Shown here: positions 55,037 through 63,364 of the stretch, piece by piece | How positions within the stretch are numbered: position 1 is the first letter of the stretch | Layout: the number at the start of each line of letters is the position of its first letter | From: an uncultured Clostridia bacterium | GTDB lineage: Bacteria; Bacillota; Clostridia; TANB77; CAG-508 | NCBI GenBank assembly: GCA_934167965.1 | Contig: CAKPMJ010000005.1 | Span: forward strand, 153,980-217,979 | Length of the DNA stretch: 64,000 bases | Reading direction: 5' to 3' | Notes under the pieces: model-generated | Told to the model about the DNA's origin: nothing | Seen by the model: only the letters and a program-made list of their open reading frames with translations | Databases searched by the model: none | Made by a program: the position numbers and the translations under genes

Positions 55037-56122
55037 ATGATGAAAAAAACACCGCTAATTATTTTAGGAAGTATAATAGCTTTTATAGTTATTATCATAA
55101 TTATTACTATAGCATGGTATCAAGCACAATTAAAGCCTGCTAATAATAAAAATGCAGAAGAGAAAACAATAGAAATAACTTCAGGAACAAGTACAGTACA
55201 AATTGTAGATTTATTAAAACAAAATAATTTAATAAATAATGAATTAGCTGCAAAAATATATATAAAATTAAACAAAGTAAAATCGTTGCAAGCTGGAAAA
55301 TATACTTTAAATACAGGAATGACGCTAGAAGAAATTATAAAAGTAATATCTTCAGGAGATGTATTAGATGAAAAAGTAAAGATTACATTTATTGAAGGAA
55401 AAAATATGAGATGGGTTGCAAAGAAAATTGCAGAGCAAACAAATAATACTGAAGATGATGTATATACACTATTGCAAAACAAAGAATATATTAAATCTTT
55501 AATCAAAAAATATTGGTTTTTAACGGATAATATACAGAATAGTAATATTTATTACCCATTAGAAGGATATTTGTACCCAGACACATATATATTCGAAAAT
55601 AAAGATGTATCAGTAAAAGAAATTTTTAATATTATATTAAACAAAACAGAAAAAGTTTTAGCTAATTACAAAACTCAAATACAAGAAAGCAAATATAATG
55701 TACATCAAATACTTACTATAGGATCAATGATAGAATTAGAAGGAAAAAACAATAATGATAGATTAGGAATATCAAGTGTATTCTATAATAGACTTGCAAA
55801 AGGAATGAGTTTAGGAAGTGATGTAACAACATATTATGGAATAAAAGTGGATATGGGAGAAAGAGATTTATATAAAAATGAGATAAACACGTATAATCCA
55901 TATAATACTAGAGGACCAAAGATGCAAGGAAAATTACCAGTTGGACCAATATGTTGTGTATCTGATGAATCAATAAATGCAGCATTAAATCCAAGCAAAA
56001 CAGATTATCTATATTTTGTTGCAGATATGAATGGAAATGCACATTTCGCAACAACTTACGAAGAACATCGACAAATAATTAGTGATTTAAGAAAGCAAGG
56101 ATTATGGTATAATTACAAATAA
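55037..56122 (+). CDS. mltG: Endolytic murein transglycosylase MltG
   Basis: Cleaves nascent glycan strands to set their length. The 361 residues have an N-terminal membrane helix (about 7-29), a LysM-like part and the YceG catalytic domain with the Glu in IGSMIELEGKNNNDR, then YNRLAKGMSLGSD, YNTRGPKMQGKLPVGPI and YFVADMNGNAHFATTYEEH. The usual motif is 'SIIEKE'; here it is SMIELE, with the catalytic Glu kept. ATG at 55037 or 55040 after GAAAGGAAG. Confidence 0.93.
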   Translation: MMKKTPLIILGSIIAFIVIIIIITIAWYQAQLKPANNKNAEEKTIEITSGTSTVQIVDLLKQNNLINNELAAKIYIKLNKVKSLQAGKYTLNTGMTLEEIIKVISSGDVLDEKVKITFIEGKNMRWVAKKIAEQTNNTEDDVYTLLQNKEYIKSLIKKYWFLTDNIQNSNIYYPLEGYLYPDTYIFENKDVSVKEIFNIILNKTEKVLANYKTQIQESKYNVHQILTIGSMIELEGKNNNDRLGISSVFYNRLAKGMSLGSDVTTYYGIKVDMGERDLYKNEINTYNPYNTRGPKMQGKLPVGPICCVSDESINAALNPSKTDYLYFVADMNGNAHFATTYEEHRQIISDLRKQGLWYNYK

Positions 56123-56130
56123 AAATAATT

Positions 56131-56162
56131 AATAAGTTCAAGTAATATTTCTTGAACTTATT
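56131..56162 (+). terminator. Terminator of the lexA-mltG operon
   Basis: Perfect 12-bp stem AATAAGTTCAAG / CTTGAACTTATT with an 8-nt loop, then ATCATTTTAT. TTGAAC within the right arm may also serve as a -35 for dapA (GGTAAAAT downstream). Confidence 0.75.
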
Positions 56163-56248
56163 ATCATTTTATGGTAAAATATACATGAATTTTTAATACA
56201 ATTTATAAATATAAATGTATTATATAATATATTAAGGGGCGAAAGCTT

Positions 56249-57118
56249 ATGAAAAAAATTTTATTTGAAGGCTGTGGAACAGCAATAGCAACACCATTCA
56301 ATGAAAATGGAGTAAACTTAGAAGAATTCAAAAGATTAGTAGAAGACCAAATTGAAAACAATGTAGATGCATTAATTGTATGTGGAACTACAGGAGAATC
56401 TGCTACAATGACAGAAGAAGAAAGATTGCAAACAATAGAATGTGCAGTTAAAACATCTAATGGAAGAATACCAATAATTGCAGGAACAGGAGCAAACAAT
56501 ACAAAAGCAGTTATTGAAATGAATAAAAAAGTAGAACAATTAGGAGTAGATGGAGTTTTAATAGTTACTCCATATTATAATAAAACAACACAAGAAGGAT
56601 TATTAGCTCATTATAAAGTAATAGCAGAAAACACAAAGTTGCCAATTATTCTTTATAATGTACCAAGTAGAACAGGAGTAAATATAAAACCAGAAACGTG
56701 CTTAAAACTTTCAAAAATATCTAATATAGTAGCAATAAAAGAAGCAAGTGGGGATTTGTCACAAATAGCTGAAATAATCAATTTATGTGGAGAAGAATTA
56801 AGCATATATTCAGGAAATGACGACCAAGTAATTCCTATTTTATCATTAGGTGGAAAAGGAGTAATATCAGTATTATCAAATATTAAACCAAAATACACAC
56901 ATGATATGTGTTGTAACTATTTCAATGGTAATGTAAAAGAGGCTGCAAGAATGCAAATAGAAGCTATACCATTAATAAAAGCTCTATTTTCAGAGGTTAA
57001 CCCAATACCTGTAAAAGAAGCATTAAATATGGTTGGATATGATTTTGGAATTCCAAGACTTCCGCTAATTGAAATGTCAGAAGAAGGAAAGAAAAAATTA
57101 TCAAATTTGATTGGGTAA
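56249..57118 (+). CDS. dapA: 4-hydroxy-tetrahydrodipicolinate synthase
   Basis: Condenses pyruvate with aspartate semialdehyde, the first DAP-specific step. The 289 residues form a TIM barrel with CGTTGESATM, the catalytic Tyr in TPYYNKTTQEG, the Schiff-base Lys in VAIKEASG and GNDDQVIPIL. No lysine riboswitch or T-box-like leader is seen in the 85 bp between the mltG terminator and the ATG. GGGGCG precedes the ATG. Confidence 0.96.
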   Translation: MKKILFEGCGTAIATPFNENGVNLEEFKRLVEDQIENNVDALIVCGTTGESATMTEEERLQTIECAVKTSNGRIPIIAGTGANNTKAVIEMNKKVEQLGVDGVLIVTPYYNKTTQEGLLAHYKVIAENTKLPIILYNVPSRTGVNIKPETCLKLSKISNIVAIKEASGDLSQIAEIINLCGEELSIYSGNDDQVIPILSLGGKGVISVLSNIKPKYTHDMCCNYFNGNVKEAARMQIEAIPLIKALFSEVNPIPVKEALNMVGYDFGIPRLPLIEMSEEGKKKLSNLIG

Positions 57119-57176
57119 TATTTCTATTGTATGAGAAAAAATGATATGATATAATGATTGCAAAGAGGTTATAAAA

Positions 57177-57641
57177 ATGATTAAAGATAAAGCAGTAATA
57201 TTGCAAGATACAGAATATATGCAAATCATTAAAGATATCTTAGAAAATAAATCTGTACAACAAATGAAACAATATAGACAACACTTTAATGTAACATGTT
57301 TTGACCATTGTCTATATGTTTCATACAATACATATTTGTTATGTAAAAGATATAATTTAGATTATATTTCAGCAGCAAGAGCAGGTATGGTACATGATTT
57401 ATTTTTATATGACTGGAGAAAAAGACAAGATGGTAGAAAAGGATTACATGCATATACACATCCTATGCAAGCATACAAAAATGCAAGTACATTCTTAAAA
57501 CTAAATGATAAAGAAAAAGACATGATTATAAAACATATGTGGCCAGTAACGTTAGCATTACCAAGATATAAAGAAACATTTTTAATGATATTCATAGATA
57601 AATATTTTGCTGTAGAAGAAAGAAAAATACATATAAAATAG
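57177..57641 (+). CDS. HD domain hydrolase
   Basis: 154 residues. His in CFDHCLYVSYNTY, HD pair in GMVHDLFLYDWR, a further His in AYTHPMQAYKNA and KHMWPVTLALPRY mark a compact HD fold. Family members are often annotated as phosphohydrolases with unknown substrates. It lies between dapA and the GH25 gene with a 10-bp gap to the latter, suggesting co-transcription of the two. Confidence 0.82.
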   Translation: MIKDKAVILQDTEYMQIIKDILENKSVQQMKQYRQHFNVTCFDHCLYVSYNTYLLCKRYNLDYISAARAGMVHDLFLYDWRKRQDGRKGLHAYTHPMQAYKNASTFLKLNDKEKDMIIKHMWPVTLALPRYKETFLMIFIDKYFAVEERKIHIK

Positions 57642-57651
57642 GAGGAAAAGG

Positions 57652-59724
57652 ATGATAAAAAATAAATTAAAAAAAGTAATTTTATTGGTGTTATTAGTTG
57701 GCTTTATTGTAATTATGCCAAATTACGTAAATGCAGCTAAAGTATCAGTTGGAAAGGTAAAAGGTGTAAAAGCCTCATCAATTACAGATACTACAATGAA
57801 ATTGTCATGGAAAGGTGTAAGCAAAGCAACAAAATATAGAGTATATGTATATAATAGTTCAAAGAAAAAATATGAATATTATGGACAAACTAAAAGTAAA
57901 TCTATGACGATAAAGAAATTAAAATCTGCTCAAGAGCAAAAAATAAAAATACGTGCATATAGAACTGTAAAAGGTAAAAAATATTATGGGTCTTACTCAT
58001 CTATATTAACTGTTGTAACAAATCCATCAAAAGTTAAAAATTTAAAATCTACATCTCAAAAAGAAAAAGAACTAAAGTTAGAATGGAATAAAGTTTCAAG
58101 AGCTAGTGGATATAGAGTGTATAAATACAATTCATCAAAAAGAAAATATGAATATTATGGACAGACTAAATCAAATAACATAACAGTTAAAAAATTAAAA
58201 TCAGCTGAAGAATATAAGTTTAAAGTAAGGGCATACAAAGAATATAAACGTAAAAAATATTATGGTTCATATTCTGATGTATTAACAACTTCAACTACCC
58301 CAGAACAAGTAAAAAATTTAAGAATCAAATCTAAAGGTGACAATTCAGTTAATATATCTTGGAATAAAGTTTCAAGAGCATCAGGTTATAGATTATACAT
58401 AGCTGATTCATCTAATAAATATCAATATTATGGACAAACAAAAAGTACTTCAATTAAAATTGAAAAACTAAAATCAACACAAATTTATCAAATAAAAGTA
58501 AGAGCATATAAAGAAGTAAATAAAAATAAATATTATGGTTCATATTCAAATGTAGTAAAATTAACTACAAAACCAAGTAAAGTTTCAGGAGTATATGTAG
58601 CAGATAGAAACGAAAATAGTTTGAAATTATCTTGGAATAAAATCAGTGGAGCTACAGGATATAGAGTATATAAATATAATGGAAACTCAAAAAAATATGA
58701 TGTATATTCAAATGTAACAAATAATGAAGTAACAGTAACAGGTTTATCAGAAGTAACTACATATAAATTTAAGATAAGGGCATATATTACTCTAGATAAG
58801 AACAGCAATTATGGAGATTACTCAAATGTATTAGAGACAGCAACATCTACAGTTAGAGTAACAGGATTAGAATCTTCTAAGCAAACAGAAAATTCTATAA
58901 TAATTAACTGGAATAAAGTAAGCAAAGCAGAAGGATATACAATATATGTATATAGTCAATCTAGCCAATCATATAAAGAAAAAGCAACAACAAATAATAA
59001 TTCATTTGAAATTACAGGTTTAGATACAGCTAAATTCTATAAAATATATGTTAAGACATATAAAACAATAAATGGAGTTAAATATTATAGTAAACAATCA
59101 GGAGTATTATCACAAAAAACACTATCTACAGATAAGATTAAAGCAGGAATAGATGTATCAAAATGGCAAGGAGATATTGACTGGCAAAAGGTTAAAAATA
59201 AGGGAATAGACTTTGCAATATTAAGATTAGGATGGATTGGAAATAATGGAAATAGTCTAGATGGCAAATTTGAAAGAAACTACAATGAATGTAAAAGATT
59301 AGGCATTCCAGTAGGAGTTTATGTATATTGTTATAGTGCTAGCACAAAAAAAGCAGAAGAAGGAGCTAACTGGGTAACTAAACAATTAAAAAATAAACAA
59401 TTAGATTATCCTGTATATATTGACATGGAAGATGATTCTATTAGAGGATTAGGAAAGAAAACACTTACTAGCATATGTGAAAAGTTTAATACTATAATGA
59501 TAAAAGAAGGATTTGAAGCAGGAGTTTATGCGAATAAATATTGGTTAGATACATATTTAGATGGAGAGGCATTAAAACAAAAATATTCTATTTGGCTTGC
59601 TCATTATACAGATAAAACATCATATACTGGTTATGAAATGTGGCAATACACAAGTACTGGATCTGTAAGTGGTGTAGATGGAAGTGTAGATTTAAATGTA
59701 ATGATTGTTTTTAGAAAGGATTGA
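57652..59724 (+). CDS. Secreted GH25 lysozyme with five fibronectin type III-like repeats
   Basis: Hydrolyses the MurNAc-GlcNAc bond of peptidoglycan. The 690 residues have a signal peptide (about 1-28, ending VNAA), five Fn3-like repeats of about 92 residues each (35-126, 127-218, 219-309, 310-401, 402-494; each with W-x-x-V/I near the middle of the first strand pair and a YxVY/RAYK rhythm) and a C-terminal GH25 domain (about 495-690, GIDVSKWQGDIDWQK, then YIDMEDDS with the catalytic acids, and YEMWQYTSTG). The repeat region is very Lys-rich, likely binding anionic wall polymers. AGGAGG precedes the ATG. Confidence 0.93.
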   Translation: MIKNKLKKVILLVLLVGFIVIMPNYVNAAKVSVGKVKGVKASSITDTTMKLSWKGVSKATKYRVYVYNSSKKKYEYYGQTKSKSMTIKKLKSAQEQKIKIRAYRTVKGKKYYGSYSSILTVVTNPSKVKNLKSTSQKEKELKLEWNKVSRASGYRVYKYNSSKRKYEYYGQTKSNNITVKKLKSAEEYKFKVRAYKEYKRKKYYGSYSDVLTTSTTPEQVKNLRIKSKGDNSVNISWNKVSRASGYRLYIADSSNKYQYYGQTKSTSIKIEKLKSTQIYQIKVRAYKEVNKNKYYGSYSNVVKLTTKPSKVSGVYVADRNENSLKLSWNKISGATGYRVYKYNGNSKKYDVYSNVTNNEVTVTGLSEVTTYKFKIRAYITLDKNSNYGDYSNVLETATSTVRVTGLESSKQTENSIIINWNKVSKAEGYTIYVYSQSSQSYKEKATTNNNSFEITGLDTAKFYKIYVKTYKTINGVKYYSKQSGVLSQKTLSTDKIKAGIDVSKWQGDIDWQKVKNKGIDFAILRLGWIGNNGNSLDGKFERNYNECKRLGIPVGVYVYCYSASTKKAEEGANWVTKQLKNKQLDYPVYIDMEDDSIRGLGKKTLTSICEKFNTIMIKEGFEAGVYANKYWLDTYLDGEALKQKYSIWLAHYTDKTSYTGYEMWQYTSTGSVSGVDGSVDLNVMIVFRKD
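57754..59133 (+). repeat. Five tandem Fn3-like repeats in the GH25 gene
   Basis: Five units of about 276 bp. Repeats 1-3 are closest, sharing YYGQTKS and YYGSYS segments at both DNA and protein level; repeats 4 and 5 are more diverged. Confidence 0.8.
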
Positions 59725-59730
59725 TATTAG

Positions 59731-60483
59731 TTGATAAAAGTATTAGTAAATGGATGCAATGGAAGAATGGGACAAACAGTTTGCAATTTAATTAAAGAAA
59801 GTGATACATTAGAATTATGTGCTGGATTTGATAGAGAAGTATTAGATAGTTCAGACTTTGAAGTATTTACAAAAAATGAAGATATAAATATAAAACCTGA
59901 TGTTATAATTGATTTTTCTATACCAGTATCTACATTTAATATATTAGAATATGCAAAACAAAATAATATTCCAGTAGTTATTGCGACAACAGGATTTACG
60001 GGAAGTGAAGAAATGAAGATTGTGGAATATGCAAAAGAAATACCAATATTTAAATCAGCAAATATGTCTTTTGACGTAAATATGATGAAACATTTAGTAA
60101 TGCAAATTGCACCAAAATTAAAGAATACAGATATAGAAATAACAGAAGTACACCATAATAGAAAAGTTGATAGTCCTAGCGGTACAGCTCAAATGCTTGC
60201 AGATAGTATAAATGAAGCACTTGGAGGAAAATATCATTGTGAATATAATAGACATGATAAACATGAGAAAAGAGACAAATATGAAATTGGAATGTCTTCA
60301 ATTAGAGGTGGAAACATAGTTGGAGAACATACAGTACAATTCTTTGGAGAGTTTGAAACATTTGAAATAAAACATACATCTTATTCAAGAAATGTATTTG
60401 CAGAAGGTGCACTAAGAGCAGCAGAGTTTATAGTAAGAAAAGGAGCAGGACTGTATAATATGGATGACTTAGTAAATGATTAA
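59731..60483 (+). CDS. dapB: 4-hydroxy-tetrahydrodipicolinate reductase
   Basis: NAD(P)H-dependent second step of the DAP branch. The 250 residues start at a TTG 6 bp after the GH25 stop, with AAAGGA inside the end of that gene as the ribosome site. KVLVNGCNGRMGQ is the nucleotide-binding loop, VIATTGFTG and KSANMSFDVNMM are conserved, and EVHHNRKVDSPSGTA holds the catalytic His/Lys motif. The overlap of signals implies translation coupled to the lysozyme gene. Confidence 0.95.
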   Translation: MIKVLVNGCNGRMGQTVCNLIKESDTLELCAGFDREVLDSSDFEVFTKNEDINIKPDVIIDFSIPVSTFNILEYAKQNNIPVVIATTGFTGSEEMKIVEYAKEIPIFKSANMSFDVNMMKHLVMQIAPKLKNTDIEITEVHHNRKVDSPSGTAQMLADSINEALGGKYHCEYNRHDKHEKRDKYEIGMSSIRGGNIVGEHTVQFFGEFETFEIKHTSYSRNVFAEGALRAAEFIVRKGAGLYNMDDLVND

Positions 60484-60486
60484 TAT

Positions 60487-60532
60487 AAAAAATGACTTAG
60501 ATTTAATTTGTTAAATTCTAAGTCATTTTTTT
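60487..60532 (+). terminator. Terminator of dapB
   Basis: AAAAAATGACTTAGA and TCTAAGTCATTTTTTT with inner TTTAA/TTAAA pairing. Confidence 0.9.
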
Positions 60533-60599
60533 GTAAAATCCAATCAAAAGTATAGACAATTTAATTATTTTGTGTTATTATCTTTATTGTATTAATTTT

Positions 60600-60682
60600 G
60601 CTGATGTGGCGGAACTGGCAGACGCACTGGACTCAAAATCCAGCGGGAAACCATGTGGGTTCGAGTCCCACCATCAGCACCA
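60600..60682 (+). tRNA. tRNA-Leu (anticodon CAA)
   Basis: Acceptor GCTGATG pairs with CATCAGC, followed by A and an encoded CCA. Anticodon stem CTGGA/TCCAG encloses the loop CTCAAAA, giving anticodon CAA. The type II variable arm is short (GGG-AAA-CC), and the T arm GTGGG-TTCGAGT-CCCAC is perfect. A promoter-like TAGACA, 17-bp spacer, TATTAT lies upstream (about 60553-60581). Confidence 0.96.
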
Positions 60683-60688
60683 AGTAAG

Positions 60689-60720
60689 CAGTATTTATAT
60701 AAATTAAATACTGTTTTTTT
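60689..60720 (+). terminator. Terminator of tRNA-Leu
   Basis: CAGTATTT and AAATACTG followed by seven T. Confidence 0.88.
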
Positions 60721-60759
60721 AAATAAGAATCTATCTAGATTTAAAAAGGAGAATGATAT

Positions 60760-61374
60760 ATGGAAAAATGGTTATCATGGGCTATAGAAATACAAAGTTT
60801 GGCACAAGCAGGAATTACATATACAAAAGACTTATATGATAAAGAAAGATATGAGAGGCTAAGAGAAATATCGGCAGAAATGCTAAAAGAAAAAACTAAT
60901 GTACCACTAGAAAAGGTAAAAGATTTATTTTGTAATGAGATAGGTTATCAGACTCCAAAACTAGATACAAGAGCAGCAATATTTAAAGGTAATAGGATAT
61001 TATTGGTACATGAAAAAAATGATACATGGTCTTTACCTGGAGGATGGTGTGATGTTTTAGAATCAATAAAATCTAATACTATAAAAGAAGTAAAAGAAGA
61101 AACAGGGTTAAATGTGAAAGCAATAAAAATTATTTCAGTTCAAGACAGAAACAAACACAATACACCAATGTATGCATATGGGGTGTGTAAAGTTTTTGTT
61201 TTATGTGAGATTATTGACGGAGAGTTTAAAGAAAACATAGAAACAACAGAAATAGATTATTTTACACTAGAAGAGTTACCAAAAAAGTTGGCAGATGAAA
61301 AATGCAATAAAGAACAAATTGAAATGTGTTTTAAAGCATACAATGATGAAAATTGGCAAGTACAATTTGATTAA
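60760..61374 (+). CDS. Nudix hydrolase with N-terminal nucleoside-diphosphate hydrolase extension
   Basis: 204 residues. An N-terminal helical region (about 1-65, WLSWAIEIQSLAQAGITYT) is typical of the group of Nudix enzymes acting on nucleoside diphosphate compounds such as ADP-ribose-like substrates. The Nudix box starts GGWCDVLESIKSN and ends KEVKEETGL: spacing is correct, but the box Arg is replaced by Lys while the metal-binding EExxG part is kept. AAAGGAG precedes the ATG. It stands alone between tRNA genes. Confidence 0.9.
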   Translation: MEKWLSWAIEIQSLAQAGITYTKDLYDKERYERLREISAEMLKEKTNVPLEKVKDLFCNEIGYQTPKLDTRAAIFKGNRILLVHEKNDTWSLPGGWCDVLESIKSNTIKEVKEETGLNVKAIKIISVQDRNKHNTPMYAYGVCKVFVLCEIIDGEFKENIETTEIDYFTLEELPKKLADEKCNKEQIEMCFKAYNDENWQVQFD

Positions 61375-61381
61375 AAATAAT

Positions 61382-61410
61382 AAAAAGGAGTTTTAAACTC
61401 CTTTTATTTT
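61382..61410. terminator. Bidirectional terminator between the Nudix gene and the tRNA pair
   Basis: AAAAGGAGTTT / AAACTCCTTTT with T-rich tails on both strands (TTATTTTT on plus, TTATTATTTTT on minus). Confidence 0.85.
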
Positions 61411-61485
61411 TGGCTGGACTGGCTAGATTCGAACTAGCGCATGCCAGAGTCAAAGTCTGGTGCCTTACCGCTTGGCTACAGTCCA
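61411..61485 (-). tRNA. tRNA-Gln (anticodon TTG)
   Basis: On the minus strand TGGACTG pairs with CAGTCCA, then G and an encoded CCA. Anticodon stem CCAGA/TCTGG encloses CTTTGAC, giving TTG. The D and T arms are normal. Confidence 0.95.
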
Positions 61486-61497
61486 ATATTTATTTAA

Positions 61498-61575
61498 TGG
61501 GGTGGAAGATGGGACTTGAACCCACGGTCTCCAGTGCCACAAACTGGCGCGTTAACCAACTACGCTACATCCACC
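61498..61575 (-). tRNA. tRNA-His (anticodon GTG)
   Basis: On the minus strand the gene begins GGTGGATG, the first G being the extra G-1 of tRNA-His, opposite the discriminator C before CCA. Anticodon stem CCAGT/ACTGG encloses TTGTGGC, giving GTG. It lies 12 bp upstream of tRNA-Gln on the same transcript. Confidence 0.94.
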
Positions 61576-61594
61576 ATTTTCGCAGTACTTTATT

Positions 61595-61624
61595 ATTTTA
61601 CCCCAAAAGCACTAGTTTTGTCAA
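61595..61624 (-). promoter_or_regulatory. Promoter of the tRNA-His/tRNA-Gln pair
   Basis: On the minus strand TTGACA (61624-61619), 18-bp spacer, TAAAAT (61600-61595), 20 bp before tRNA-His. Confidence 0.7.
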
Positions 61625-61692
61625 CTATTTTTGCAAAATTTCTTCACATTTTTTCTTTTGCTACATATAAATAAAACATAGGAGTGATTAAA

Positions 61693-62139
61693 ATGGCATA
61701 TTCTGATAGGGAGTTATTAGCTAGAATTGTACAATGTGAAGCTGGTGGAGAAGGCGATAATGGAATGCGAGCTGTAGCGAGTGTGGTGTTAAATAGAGTA
61801 AATTCTACAGAAGGTGAATATGCGAGGATATCACAAGGAGGGAGTATTAGAAATATTATTTATCAGCCAGGTCAGTTTGATTGTGCTACTGAATCTCTTT
61901 TTAATAAGTATAACCCTCAAAATATTTATAACATGAATCCAACTGATATTCATTATAATATTGCAGATTGGGCTTTGTCGGGGAATAGATTAAATGAAAT
62001 AGCAGATTGCCTTTGGTATTTAAACCCATTTAAACCAACATGTAATCCTACTTTTCCATCTAATGGTTCTGGTATATTACACACTAGACTTGCCAACCAT
62101 TGCTTTTATAGACCTACTGATAAATATAAAGATTCTTAA
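61693..62139 (+). CDS. cwlJ: Spore cortex/cell wall hydrolase CwlJ
   Basis: 148 residues from the ATG at 61693 (AGGAG 8 bp upstream; an in-frame GTG at 61684 lies inside the ribosome site). One Hydrolase_2 (SleB-type) domain with RIVQCEAGGEGDNGM, where the first Glu is the catalytic residue, VVLNRV, IIYQPGQFD and the C-terminal HCFYRPT. No signal peptide or peptidoglycan-binding domain, which distinguishes CwlJ from SleB. CwlJ is held in the spore coat and degrades cortex at germination. The gerQ-like gene follows 21 bp later, as in the cwlJ-gerQ pairs of Bacillus. Confidence 0.88.
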   Translation: MAYSDRELLARIVQCEAGGEGDNGMRAVASVVLNRVNSTEGEYARISQGGSIRNIIYQPGQFDCATESLFNKYNPQNIYNMNPTDIHYNIADWALSGNRLNEIADCLWYLNPFKPTCNPTFPSNGSGILHTRLANHCFYRPTDKYKDS

Positions 62140-62160
62140 TTTTGAAAGGAGTTTTCAGAT

Positions 62161-62472
62161 ATGAGTGAAAACATTAAAGATTCTAACCAAAGAGAAAATA
62201 GACAAAATGAAATAAATCAAAATTCACCAGAAATTTTAACCAATCCAATTTATACACCTGGATTTTTAAGAAAGCAAATTGGTAAACTAATGAGAGTAGA
62301 ATTTTTAATAGGAACAAATAATTTAGTAGATAGAATAGGTATATTACAAGATGTAGGAGCAAGCTATATTTTACTTCGTTCTTTTGAAAGTGATAGCTTA
62401 ATTTATTGTGATATTTATTCTATTAAATTTATTACAATTTCTGCAACATACAATAGTAGAATATATTATTAA
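62161..62472 (+). CDS. gerQ: Spore coat protein GerQ-like
   Basis: 103 residues. A polar, Asn/Gln-rich N-terminus (about 1-33) precedes a compact domain with YTPGFLRKQIGKLMRVEFLIG, IGILQDVGASYILLRS and the final IYSIKFITISATYN, which follows the GerQ pattern of a substrate-like strand followed by 'G...G..YI.L......L......I.FI'. GerQ is a transglutaminase-cross-linked coat protein needed for CwlJ localisation. Position next to cwlJ supports the call. In Bacillus both are made in the mother cell under sigma E; an equivalent promoter here is not certain. Confidence 0.82.
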   Translation: MSENIKDSNQRENRQNEINQNSPEILTNPIYTPGFLRKQIGKLMRVEFLIGTNNLVDRIGILQDVGASYILLRSFESDSLIYCDIYSIKFITISATYNSRIYY

Positions 62473-62506
62473 TGGAAGTTAAAGTAATTACAAAAGTATA
62501 AAAATG

Positions 62507-62551
62507 CCTCTTTTGGACATAATGTAAATAACATTATTATTCTAAAGGAGG
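62507..62551 (+). promoter_or_regulatory. Hairpin burying the sigG ribosome binding site (possible gerQ terminator)
   Basis: CCTCTTTTGGA (62507-62517) pairs with TCTAAAGGAGG (62541-62551), with an inner perfect 7-bp stem ATAATGT / ACATTAT (62519-62525, 62531-62537) and an AAATA loop. The right arm contains the whole AAAGGAGG ribosome site of sigG, whose GTG start is 8 bp later. The tail TCTTTTTG also makes it terminator-like. Confidence 0.75.
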
Positions 62552-62558
62552 TCTTTTT

Positions 62559-63332
62559 GTGATTAACAAGGTAGAAATATGTGGAGTAAACACATCAAAA
62601 TTACCTGTGCTAACAAACAAAGAAAAAGACGAACTATTTATTAAAATAAAAAATGGAGATGAAGAAGCAAGGCAGACATTTATAAATGGAAACCTAAGAT
62701 TAGTATTATCTGTTATACAAAGATTTTTAGGACGAAAGGAATCAGCAGATGATTTATTTCAAGTAGGATGCATTGGACTAATAAAAGCAATAGACAATTT
62801 TGATTTGAACCAAGGAGTACAATTTTCAACTTATGCTGTTCCTATGATAATTGGAGAAGTAAGAAGGTATTTAAGAGACAATAATAGTATAAGAGTTAGT
62901 AGATCTGTGAGAGATTTGGCATATAAAACTATTCAGTATAAAGAAAAATATATAAAAGACAAAGGAAAAGAACCAACTATATCAGAAATTGCAAAAGCAT
63001 TGGAAGTGTCAGAAGAAGATATTGCATTTAGTTTGGATGCTATACAAGATCCTATATCTTTGCAAGAACCATTATATAATGATGAAACTGACAACATATA
63101 TATAATGGATCAAGTAAGGGATTTAAAAAACACAGATGAAAATTGGACAGAAAATATGACTATAATGCAGGCAATGGAAAAATTAAATAATAAGGAAAAA
63201 GAAATAATAGTAAGAAGATTTTTTGATGGAAGGACACAAATGGAAGTCGCAGATGAAATAGGTATATCGCAAGCACAAGTTTCAAGGTTAGAAAAAAGTG
63301 CAATAAATCATATAAGAAGATTATATAAATAG
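62559..63332 (+). CDS. sigG: RNA polymerase sporulation sigma factor SigG
   Basis: Late forespore sigma factor. The 257 residues start at GTG (62559) and open with INKVEICGVNTSKLPVL, the hallmark of SigG. Region 2 (NGNLRLVLSVIQRFLGR, DLFQVGCIGLIKAIDNFDL, FSTYAVPMIIGEVRRYLRDN), region 3 and the region 4 helix-turn-helix (TQMEVADEIGISQAQVSRLE) are complete. The ribosome site is inside a stable hairpin, see 62507-62551. sigE and spoIIGA, often adjacent in Clostridia and Bacilli, are absent here; ylmC follows 32 bp downstream. Confidence 0.97.
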   Translation: MINKVEICGVNTSKLPVLTNKEKDELFIKIKNGDEEARQTFINGNLRLVLSVIQRFLGRKESADDLFQVGCIGLIKAIDNFDLNQGVQFSTYAVPMIIGEVRRYLRDNNSIRVSRSVRDLAYKTIQYKEKYIKDKGKEPTISEIAKALEVSEEDIAFSLDAIQDPISLQEPLYNDETDNIYIMDQVRDLKNTDENWTENMTIMQAMEKLNNKEKEIIVRRFFDGRTQMEVADEIGISQAQVSRLEKSAINHIRRLYK

Positions 63333-63364
63333 AAGTTCCTTCATATATTTATATAGGTGATTAT

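Noticed and set aside
55120..55506. 128-codon minus-strand frame opposite mltG
   Set aside because: Shadow of a clear mltG coding sequence, no ribosome site.
56163..56248. Lysine riboswitch or T-box before dapA
   Set aside because: The gap is too short and holds none of the conserved elements; the same is true before asd.
57754..59133. Possible CRISPR-like or noncoding tandem repeat
   Set aside because: The period of about 276 bp is explained by five coding Fn3-like repeats.
61410..61670. 86-codon plus-strand frame across the tRNA-Gln and tRNA-His genes
   Set aside because: It is the antisense reading of two clear tRNA genes and their promoter; no ribosome site.
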